From Neolewinella lacunae (GTDB taxonomy: Bacteria > Bacteroidota > Bacteroidia > Chitinophagales > Saprospiraceae): DNA of 59,816 bases. Of this stretch, positions 53,125-59,816 are shown in pieces. How positions within the stretch are numbered: the stretch's first letter is position 1; every line of letters begins with the position of its first letter. The notes under the pieces were generated by a model. The model searched no databases. It was given only the letters and a program-made list of their open reading frames with translations, and had not been told where the DNA came from. The position numbers and the translations under genes were made by a program. The DNA lies in assembly GCF_014349155.1 (NCBI RefSeq), contig NZ_JACSIT010000117.1, forward strand, positions 1-59,816, given 5' to 3'.

Positions 53125-53419
53125 GGGCTGGTTAAGGTAAAAAGCAGGGCAAAGCAGCTTTTTTTCGCACTATACCTCCCGCTATCCCGGCCTTTTGTAC
53201 AAAAAGGCTAAAGAACAAAACAGATCCGCCAAGCCCCGCTGGGTGACTTGATGACATTTGTTCAACATTGTATTTATCACCTAAGGGGCATTAAGAGTAG
53301 TTCGCTCTGGTTTGAAACACGCTTTACTCCTGCTGTTTTACCCCGTTCGTACGGGGCTTCCGTTTTCCTTCGCGCCAGCCCGAACGGTTTCGCTTAAAGT
53401 CACTGCAAACGCTTTCTGA

Positions 53420-55933
53420 ATGATCAACAACTTTTACCTGAAAACACTAGCGGGTTTTGTGCTGGCCCTGGTGCTTATGCTACCGCTTCAGGCACAGACT
53501 TTCTCCAACGGCTTCAAATTCAAGCCGGGCGTCACGGAGGAAAATTACCAAAACACCTTTACCGCCCGGAAGGTAACCACCCCGCCCACCATCGATGGCC
53601 AGCCCAATGATGCGGCCTGGGCCGAGGTACCCTGGAATTCCTACCAGATATTCCGGAAAGGTAACGACCCTACCGCCACCGAAGACCCTGTCTCCCCCAC
53701 GGATTTCGATATGGAGTTTAAGGCCGTTTGGGACAACAACACGCTTTATCTCCTGATTCACATCACTGACGACGTCATCAGCTACCGCCCCGATGGCAAT
53801 TGGTGGTGGCAAGACGCCGTAGAGTTCTACGTGCGCGGCAAGGGAGACATCGTTGTGGGCTACAACCGCAACAACCCCACCCATTCCAGTTTTGAGCGTT
53901 TACACCCCAACGAAGACAATCTGTTGGTCTCGTTGAACAACATGGGCATGTACCCTTCGGAAGCAGCGATCAGCATTACGGCTGCGGGCGGTACGAACGA
54001 CATTTATTATGAGTACAAAGACGTCAGCTGGAGCGCCATGCTCGGAGGCATGGGTGCGACGCCCTCCGCGGGGGATTCCATTCGTTTTGCCATCATGGCC
54101 AACGAAGACGACGACGTGATGCCAACGGCGGAAACCGACACGGAACGGGACAACAACATGACCATTGCTACGCCCGATGAGCCCCGCTTTACCATGGAAA
54201 ACTGGCCGGTATTGCGCCTGGCAGACGAAGACGGTGTTTTCCCCACCGGTGGCGGCGGTGGCGGCGAAGCTTATACGGGTAAGGGCTACGCCGGTGAAAT
54301 CATTGGCCGGGCCTGGGATATGCCCGGAACGCTGGTGGACAGTACTACGGGGATATTTACCAACTCACGCAACCTCACCGTAGTAGACGCTAAACTGTTC
54401 GACATCGTGGGAGATACTGGGCCCAACCTGGCCATGGACTCTGCGATGACTTTCGGCATTTACCCACCTACTGGTCCAGCCCCTACTGATGCGGGTGGCT
54501 TGGATATCCGCGGCTACGTGACCAGTGGCAACCCCTTGTACACCCCCATCCGCTGGAACGGCGGCGTGCAGGGATGGCGGCAGGGAGGCAACTGGGCCCG
54601 CTATACCGTCGATATGCCCGCAGGCAGCTTCCACCTGGTTTACCGGGGCGACGTGCGGGAGTTCGCCAGGGCGAACCACAATTTTGACCTAAACATCTAT
54701 GCTCCGGACGATCTGGATAATCCAGTTTGGACCTATACCGTGGACTTAACGGATGGCTTCCCCACCACTTACGGCGCGATCGCAAACCAGGTCGTCAACT
54801 TGGGCGGAGGCAACGCCGGTTCCGATTGGCTACGGCTTCTGGTACCCATCGAGGTTGCAGATGCGGGGGAATACGTCGTAGAAATGGACCAACGCTACTT
54901 TCCCTACGGTTTTACCATCTACGGAGACTTTACGTTTAACTACGCTGATGAGTTTCCCGCCATTGATGCGCCTTACGCTGGCCGTGGCTTTGCGTTTGGT
55001 GTAACGGATTCCGTTTGGTCTGCTCCTGGCCCCGATCTCGTCGCTGGTTCCAACGGAGCATTGGTGCCGGGAACCATTGACGTTCGTTGGTTCGACGTGG
55101 TGCTCGATACGGCAAACATCGCCGTGGACTCTGGCGTCGTCTTTGGCATCTACCCTCCTGCGGCAGGACAGATGCCCACGGACCGCGGCGGACAAAACAC
55201 CCACAACTACACGACGCTAGGGGGCGACTCTCTCACGCAGATCATTTACCAGCCCATCCGCTGGAACGGTGGCCCACAAGTTTGGCGGGGCTCTGGAAAA
55301 TGGACCCGCTACACGGTCAATTTCCAGGACGGCCGCTACAAGTACAACTACCGGGCCGACACGCGGGCCTTCGTGCGCAGTGGACACAAGTATACCCTTC
55401 GGATTTTCGACCCCGCCAATATGGTATTTCCCATTTTCGAAAAGGTCATCGACCTGACCTCGAACTTCCCGGCCGACTCAACCAGCGTCAGCAACGGCGT
55501 GGAAAACCTCGGCGGTGGCAATGCCCAGACCGACTGGATGCGCCTGCAAGAAGACATTATTATTCCTGCATCCGGCGATTACGTCGTTGAGCTTGACGAA
55601 AGTTTCTTCCCCTACGGACCATCTATTCTCGGGGAAATAAATTTCAATACCTTTATCCCGACCAATACGCGTGAAAATGCGCGGGTAGTGGAAAATATTT
55701 TCAAGGTTTACCCCAATCCTACCCCCAACGTTTTCCGGGTCGAAGCGCTAGGCAATGGCTTGAACGGCCGCCTTGATCTTTATTCCATGGAAGGTCGACA
55801 GCTCCAATCCATCAAGGTGGAAAATGCCCGGCAGGTAAATTTTGATCTCACCGGATTGCCCAATGGCATGTACATACTGCGTATGCTCGGCGACGACGGC
55901 ATGCAAACGCGCATGGTGCTGAAAACCGAGTAA
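53420..55933 (+). CDS. CBM9-like T9SS protein with duplicated ~240-residue module
   Basis: 837 residues. Signal MINNFYLKTLAGFVLALVLM...LQAQ. Residues about 45-275 are a CBM9/DOMON-like domain (PPTIDGQPNDAAWAEVPWNS, AVWDNNTLYLLIHITDDVI, WWWQDAVEFYVRGKGD). Two related modules follow (about 280-510 and 515-775), sharing FGIYPP, IRWNGG, W-R-Q/G-G-W-RYTV and VNLGGGNA. A T9SS CTD (FKVYPNPTPNVFRVEAL) ends it. Probably a cell-surface carbohydrate-binding or substrate-retaining protein. A strong terminator lies 75 bp downstream; the 295-bp upstream gap has no gene. Confidence 0.8.
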   Translation: MINNFYLKTLAGFVLALVLMLPLQAQTFSNGFKFKPGVTEENYQNTFTARKVTTPPTIDGQPNDAAWAEVPWNSYQIFRKGNDPTATEDPVSPTDFDMEFKAVWDNNTLYLLIHITDDVISYRPDGNWWWQDAVEFYVRGKGDIVVGYNRNNPTHSSFERLHPNEDNLLVSLNNMGMYPSEAAISITAAGGTNDIYYEYKDVSWSAMLGGMGATPSAGDSIRFAIMANEDDDVMPTAETDTERDNNMTIATPDEPRFTMENWPVLRLADEDGVFPTGGGGGGEAYTGKGYAGEIIGRAWDMPGTLVDSTTGIFTNSRNLTVVDAKLFDIVGDTGPNLAMDSAMTFGIYPPTGPAPTDAGGLDIRGYVTSGNPLYTPIRWNGGVQGWRQGGNWARYTVDMPAGSFHLVYRGDVREFARANHNFDLNIYAPDDLDNPVWTYTVDLTDGFPTTYGAIANQVVNLGGGNAGSDWLRLLVPIEVADAGEYVVEMDQRYFPYGFTIYGDFTFNYADEFPAIDAPYAGRGFAFGVTDSVWSAPGPDLVAGSNGALVPGTIDVRWFDVVLDTANIAVDSGVVFGIYPPAAGQMPTDRGGQNTHNYTTLGGDSLTQIIYQPIRWNGGPQVWRGSGKWTRYTVNFQDGRYKYNYRADTRAFVRSGHKYTLRIFDPANMVFPIFEKVIDLTSNFPADSTSVSNGVENLGGGNAQTDWMRLQEDIIIPASGDYVVELDESFFPYGPSILGEINFNTFIPTNTRENARVVENIFKVYPNPTPNVFRVEALGNGLNGRLDLYSMEGRQLQSIKVENARQVNFDLTGLPNGMYILRMLGDDGMQTRMVLKTE

Positions 55934-56007
55934 CCGTTGAGGCGGGTATTCGCTATCCACTACCGCGCTGAATTTGCGGCGTAACGCACAAGTCTGATAA
56001 GCTCAGC

Positions 56008-56042
56008 AGCCGGAACTACTTCACCGTAGTTCCGGCTTTTTT
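56008..56042 (+). terminator. Intrinsic terminator after the CBM9-like gene
   Basis: AGCCGGAACTAC (56008-56019) pairs with GTAGTTCCGGCT (56026-56037) round TTCACC, followed by TTTTTT. It ends the plus-strand transcription unit. Confidence 0.92.
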
Positions 56043-56304
56043 AGTGGTGAGGGTGTTGGGGGAATTATCCTTGCGCTCCTTATTTAGCGCTGCGGATTTT
56101 GTCATTTCTACGGGGCATAGCGCGCATAGCCCCCCCCTCCCCTACTGGGCCATGGATAATTTTGCAGTATATCCGCGCAGCAAATGATCAAGCGAAAAGT
56201 AACAGGAGGTAAGTTCAGGAAAATATTTTCCACTACCAGCGGGATGGGTTGGCGGCCGAGGCGAGGGCTGGCTGGCGGACTACCATTCTCCCCCAACTTC
56301 CTAT

Positions 56305-56320
56305 GCACCTGCGGCCGCGC
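56305..56320 (+). repeat. 18-bp dispersed repeat, pair B left copy
   Basis: GCACCTGCGGCCGCGC then AAAA; the final two bases of the consensus are lost. It sits in the gene-poor stretch. Confidence 0.85.
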
Positions 56321-56342
56321 AAAATACCTGCCTGAAGAAGGA

Positions 56343-56483
56343 TTAATTCAATTCGCTCTGCGTGCGATAACCCGCCATAAATAATGGCGTGGAGGCGCTG
56401 AGCAACAACAGCCTGTGGGCGCGGCCGCAGGTGCAGGGAATGGGGATGAAGAGCAATGCGCTGAGCAGCAGGAGTATTTCCAT
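56343..56483 (-). CDS. Putative 46-residue signal-peptide ORF built on the dispersed repeat
   Basis: ATG at 56483 gives M-E-I-L-L-L-L-S-A-L-L-F-I-P-I-P-C-T-C-G then RAHRLLLLS..., ending before TAA at 56343. The hydrophobic core plus CTCGRA is a complete lipoprotein-type signal coded by pair B's right copy. No downstream domain is present. It may be a severed gene start or a chance product of the repeat; I cannot tell which. Included because it shows the repeat in its signal-encoding frame outside any known gene. Confidence 0.35.
   Translation of the reverse strand: MEILLLLSALLFIPIPCTCGRAHRLLLLSASTPLFMAGYRTQSELN
56417..56434 (-). repeat. 18-bp dispersed repeat, pair B right copy
   Basis: Plus strand GGGCGCGGCCGCAGGTGC, inverted to the copy at 56305; the two can pair round a 96-bp loop. 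Confidence 0.9.
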
Positions 56484-56622
56484 CAAGCGCATCCCAATCG
56501 AGTAGAATTAGATAAGGGTCATGATTTAGAAATTTATATTCCATAAAAGCAGTGTCCGTTATCGCGATCCTCTCCAATCACCGGACTTGCGTAGGCGCTG
56601 GATGCTCGACTTGGCGGGTTTT

Positions 56623-56777
56623 AGAGCTTGTCTAAAGTTTTTAAGAACTGATAATCAATGACTTACGGTTCTGGTTAGACAAAAAATTGCGCGCATAGTG
56701 AACTACGTAAGCCATTTTTTGTGACGCCAGGTTCGTAAGTGCTTGGTTATCAGGAAGTAAAAATTTAGACAAGCTCT
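56623..56777. repeat. MITE-like structured repeat, copy 2 (155 bp)
   Basis: Same element as 18711-18886 with about 21 bases missing near the right arm (CACAGCACGAAG... lost). The outer arms read AGAGCTTGTCTAAA instead of AGAGCTTGTTTGG, and the right arm has changed to match, so pairing is kept. Confidence 0.88.
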
Positions 56778-56932
56778 TAGCCTTAATTTTTTGTCCATAG
56801 TCAAGCAGTAGCCTTAGTGGTTAAAAAAACCGCGCAGCGGAAAAGCGCAGTCTCCTAAAGGGAGCACGGGTCAACCCCAAATAACTAGTGGACCGTTAGA
56901 CTTACGCCATGCCTGGCGCACCCCAATAAAAA

Positions 56933-56954
56933 GGGCGGCCCTGTTGGGCCGCCC
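56933..56954 (-). terminator. Hairpin with minus-strand U-run
   Basis: GGGCGGCCC at 56933-56941 pairs with GGGCCGCCC at 56946-56954; read leftwards it is followed by TTTTTATT. It could end transcripts coming from the right. Confidence 0.7.
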
Positions 56955-57171
56955 GAAAATGTCAAATCATAACATGAAAAATGAAACCCAAATAATTTTT
57001 CACGAGAGAGGTATAAATAAAAACGAACGGAGTGGGGCGGGAAATGCCCAAATTTTATAGTCTCCTCTTTCATCCGGCACCCGCTCTTGTGTACCGGACA
57101 AAAAAATATGCATCATCAATTACCAGCCGCCGCAGCCACTTTCACCGCGAAAATGTTATCCGTCCCCGGGG

Positions 57172-57204
57172 AAAAAGCCGGGGCAGCTGAAGGGCCGCCC
57201 CGGC
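57172..57204 (-). terminator. Intrinsic terminator downstream of the Ig-like gene
   Basis: GCCGGGGC (57177-57184) pairs with GCCCCGGC (57197-57204); on the minus strand the stem is followed by TTTTT (57172-57176). It lies 127 bp past the stop of the truncated Ig-like protein gene and fits as its terminator. Confidence 0.75.
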
Positions 57205-57330
57205 CGTGAATAATTACACACAATATGTTGCAAGCGTTTCTTACAACAGTGAACAACAGTAATTCAATTCACTTTTTACGGCAGTTTTTTAGGTTAAGAA
57301 AAACAGATCGTACACCTTTTTTCGGGGCCA

Positions 57331-58335
57331 TTAGTTTCCGTCCCAGGGGAAGCTGCCGCAATCGACTTTAAGGATGGTGATATTAAAGACACAGCTGTTT
57401 TCACAACCATTCCCATCGGTGTAAGTATAAGTGATGGTGTGGGTGCCGGGCCCCGCCACTAATGGACTGAAAATCCCCGCCGCAACTCCCGGGCCGCTGT
57501 AGGTCCCTCCGCTGGGCGTCGCCAGATCCAGGGGAAAGGGAGCGGTGGTCAAGCAAAAGGTCCGATCCATCGGGCAATCCAAAACAGGCAAGGGGAAAAC
57601 CGTCACACTCACCGTCTGGCTGGCGTCACAACCGTTGGCATCGGTGAAGGTGTAGGTCACATCGTAAGTGCCAGCGCCTGCCGCACTCACATCAAGCGTG
57701 GCCGTACCCGCTGCGTTATTGGCCGTGAAGCCCGCTGGTGCCGTCGTCGTGAATACACCGCCCGCTGGGGTGGCCGTGAAGCTCATGTCCGCGCCGTCGA
57801 TACAGACGTCGGCGGGGTCGTTAAGGGTGACTGCGGGTTCGGGGAAAATTGTTACACTGACCGTCCGGCTACCCTCGCAGCCCCCGGCGTCGGTGAAGGA
57901 GTAAACAACATCGTAGGTGCCCACGCCTGCTGCGCTGACATCCAGCATAGCCGTACCCGCTGCTCCATTGGAAGTGAAGCCCGCAGGAGCCGTCGTCGTG
58001 AAGGTACCGCCCACGGGCGTGGCCGTGAAGCTCATGTCTACTCCGTCAATGCAGACGTCGGCGGGGTCATTGAGCATTATTTCTGGTCCCGCACAAAGTT
58101 GGAGTGTAATCATAAAACTTCCACATTGGCCGTTTGCGCTGGCGCCATCCGAAGTGAAAGTGTAAGTCGCACAGCCCGGTCCAGAAACCGTGATTGACTC
58201 ATTGCAAGGGTCATAAGCGTAAACATCATTTGCATCTGCCACTTCAGTCCAAACGCCCTCCGCAATTATGCCTTCACAATCCAGCAAGCTCTGCAAAAAG
58301 ATGTTTTCGTCTATACCGCTATAGCAAAGCGTCTG
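57331..58335 (-). pseudogene. Tandem Ig-like domain surface protein, 5' part removed by IS66
   Basis: The frame is open up to the IS66 junction (TLCYSGIDENIF...), so the N-terminus is lost. Two near-identical 83-residue domains (57826-58074 and 57577-57825) share LNDPADVCIDG, DMSFTATP, GGxFTTTAPAGFT and LDVSAAGxGTYDV. A third, diverged domain follows (DLATPSGGTYSGPGVAAGIF, THTITYTYTDGNGCENSC). The C-terminus KVDCGSFPWDGN has no T9SS sorting domain. Such repeats occur in large Bacteroidota adhesins. Probably inactive. Confidence 0.8.
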
Positions 58336-59816
58336 GTAACTATTCAGGGTGTCGAGCCAGCCTCATATAGTCACAATTTCCCGGAGTGAAGAGGTTAACG
58401 AGTTCTTCTACCGGGTCCGCCTGCCGCTTTATTGCAGTAGCAACAAAGGAGCGAATGTCCATAAATTCCTGGGCGGCGACCAGCGAACGGAAGCCTCCAG
58501 ATACTTTTTGACGGACCTTATTCATGCGCAGATCCCTTTCCGCCTGATTATTATCAAACTGAGCCAATGCATGCGTCATAAAACGTAACACTTCGTCTTC
58601 ATTGTCTCTTAGTCGCAGCAGTAGGTTCACCGTTTTGGTTTGAGCTGTTCGCCCGCGCGTACTCCCGTCCTCTTTAACGGCCGGAGGATTTTGCTTCAGC
58701 CCGATCGCAAGGAGCTCGCGGTATTTTTTTCGGTGGCGGCCCTGCCATCGGCGATCAACGACACTGGTGGAGGATTCGACTTTTTGTCGCTTTACTTGGA
58801 GCAAAAGTTTGATGAAGGGATCGGCCCATTCTCCCTGTTTATCCCGATCAATAGCATAGATAAGGTCACGTAGCAGATGGGCAACACATAAGGAGTGAGT
58901 GGCTTGGGGATAGGCATGATAAGAGTGATAGTCATCCCGGTGCAGGATTCCTTCAAACCAAGTGAGCACATCCATCTCATCATGTGCTTCACGTCCTCTC
59001 TTGGGATGAATCATGAACAAACTGAACAATTCCGTTGCCGCCACATGTACCCAGTGTCCGATACCTTTGACCTTCATACCCGTCTCGTCAAAAAAGCCGC
59101 ACAGGGATGCTATTATGGAAAAGCGTAACGTCTCCAGAAACTCCGGTAATTGGCGTGCAGCACTCTTGCGAAAGTTGTCCAGCGTTCCGGTACTCAAGTT
59201 TACGCCAAAAACCTTCAGTAACTGCTTGGTCCGAAAAGCAGGTATGAATTGAAAAGCTGATAGATAGACACTGATCGCTTTGACTCTGGGGCCGTACTGG
59301 AATTCGTGCTTGATATCTTCCGGGCAACCAGCTGCCTGCCATTGGATGGCACAGCATGGGCAGGTCTTGATTTCAATCCTGTGCTCGGTAACAATCGTTT
59401 TTAGCGGTGGAATATCTTCCACCTGCTTGCGAATAAAACCATCCGGAGATACTCCTGATAAGTTAGATCCGCAGCCCGGGCACGCGGTGATCGTGTAGGG
59501 GATAATCTCGTCGGGATTGTCGATCAGGCGGCTCTTGCTTCCTTTGTGCCCCGATTGACCGCCGGGATTTTTGCCCGACTTTTCCCGTAGAGACCTTGCC
59601 TTAGTAGGCTTGAAGTCATCCTTGCTTGGCGGCTTGGAACTATTGCCACTAGTAACCGCTAACTTATCTTCAAGCTTCTTTATCGTCGCTTGCTGAGCTT
59701 CGCAGAATGGCATGAATAAGTCCACAAGCATCAAGCCCTCAGCACTAAGCGCCGGGCGGAGATTATCAACTTCAGCCTTAAGTTTTGCGAAAGTCATGCC
59801 GAAAAGTACTACTAAT
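58336..59816 (-). mobile_element. IS66-family element (right end outside window)
   Basis: The left end begins GTAACTATTCAGGG at 58336, matching the usual GTAA end of IS66 elements. The transposase gene runs leftwards from 59797. The opposite end and the 8-bp duplication expected for IS66 lie beyond the window; the flank to look for is AGCGTCTG (58328-58335). Confidence 0.85.
58340..59797 (-). CDS. tnpC: IS66-family transposase TnpC
   Basis: 485 residues from MTFAKLKAEVDNLRPAL. Coiled-coil start with QQATIKKLEDKLAVTSGNSS and KPPSKDD (the SSKPPSSD hallmark), zinc-finger-like CPGCGSNLSG...CPCCAIQW, RKQVEDIPP, catalytic Asp in CGFFDETGMKVKG, Asp in ILHRDDYHSYH and Glu in FDNNQAERDLRMNKVRQK (DDE). 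Full length with no lesion seen. The accessory tnpA/tnpB genes would lie right of the window. Confidence 0.95.
   Translation of the reverse strand: MTFAKLKAEVDNLRPALSAEGLMLVDLFMPFCEAQQATIKKLEDKLAVTSGNSSKPPSKDDFKPTKARSLREKSGKNPGGQSGHKGSKSRLIDNPDEIIPYTITACPGCGSNLSGVSPDGFIRKQVEDIPPLKTIVTEHRIEIKTCPCCAIQWQAAGCPEDIKHEFQYGPRVKAISVYLSAFQFIPAFRTKQLLKVFGVNLSTGTLDNFRKSAARQLPEFLETLRFSIIASLCGFFDETGMKVKGIGHWVHVAATELFSLFMIHPKRGREAHDEMDVLTWFEGILHRDDYHSYHAYPQATHSLCVAHLLRDLIYAIDRDKQGEWADPFIKLLLQVKRQKVESSTSVVDRRWQGRHRKKYRELLAIGLKQNPPAVKEDGSTRGRTAQTKTVNLLLRLRDNEDEVLRFMTHALAQFDNNQAERDLRMNKVRQKVSGGFRSLVAAQEFMDIRSFVATAIKRQADPVEELVNLFTPGNCDYMRLARHPE

Larger units (their letters stand above)
56778..57330. other. Gene-free stretch with several stem-loops
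   Basis: Besides the two leftward terminators, short stems occur around CCGCGCAGCGG near 56831 and GCCATGCCTGGC near 56905. No protein-coding frame looks real. It might hold a small RNA, but nothing matches a class I recognise. Confidence 0.5.

Noticed and set aside
56108..56308. 66-codon minus-strand frame in the gene-poor stretch
   Set aside because: No signal, domain or conserved block; partly made of repeat sequence.

Overview
This window looks like a chromosome segment of a marine-type Bacteroidota, most likely a Lewinella/Saprospiraceae-like organism. That is inferred from gene content, not from a marker gene. The supporting signs are type IX secretion (T9SS) C-terminal sorting domains on several exported proteins, a 1410-residue hybrid two-component regulator (HTCS), many DUF2490/PorT-like outer-membrane proteins, starts without a clear Shine-Dalgarno sequence, and high GC. 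I saw no rRNA or tRNA gene and no CRISPR array.

Layout. 1-861: 3' part of L-arabinose isomerase. 868-6204: a graveyard of mobile DNA. A dead IS110 transposase gene is split by a second DDE element, which is split in turn by an IS4-family copy; an RHS fragment and a decayed IS follow. 6263-15704: a divalent-metal resistance cluster on the minus strand (P1B-4 ATPase, frameshifted HMA-CDF exporter, CzcB-like adaptor, CzcA-TolC fusion, small His/Cys-rich DUF6660 protein). 15705-21719: tandem repeats, a very basic coiled-coil/beta-barrel protein, a structured MITE-like repeat, a large lipoprotein and a DUF2490 protein. 21839-26264: the ilvD-ilvB-ilvN operon on the minus strand, preceded by a 25-codon Leu/Val/Ile-rich leader peptide and a terminator hairpin that read as a transcription attenuator. 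26313-31095: outer-membrane proteins, a geranylgeranyl-reductase/ferredoxin pair, msrA and threonine aldolase. 31100-55933: a glycan-utilisation region with a GH49-like beta-helix enzyme, GH43, two sulfatases, a DUF1080 hydrolase, HTCS, GH27, an SSS-type symporter, a heme/FG-GAP lipoprotein candidate, a PQQ-type sugar dehydrogenase and a CBM9-like T9SS protein. It has no SusC/SusD pair. 55934-57330: a gene-poor stretch with terminators and repeats. 57331-59797: a tandem Ig-like protein gene cut by an IS66 element that runs to the window edge.

The strongest non-genic signal is an 18-bp repeat, GCACCTGCGGCCGCGCCC and close variants, present 12 times in both orientations. Several copies form inverted pairs, and several sit exactly where exported proteins encode their lipobox or signal-peptidase site (Cys-Thr-Cys-Gly-Arg-Ala-Gln or Ala-Arg-Ala-Gln). 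A second repeat family (176 and 155 bp) has long terminal inverted repeats whose two arms change together between copies. A third is a 27-bp C/G-rich hairpin found twice.

Functionally, the metal cluster is a self-contained export module (inner-membrane ATPase and CDF, plus a trans-envelope RND pump). The sugar region pairs sensing (HTCS), exported depolymerisation and desulfation (GH43, GH49-like, sulfatases, DUF1080), cytoplasmic GH27 cleavage and Na+-coupled uptake. The arabinose isomerase at the left edge fits pentose release by GH43 enzymes, though that link is inferred.
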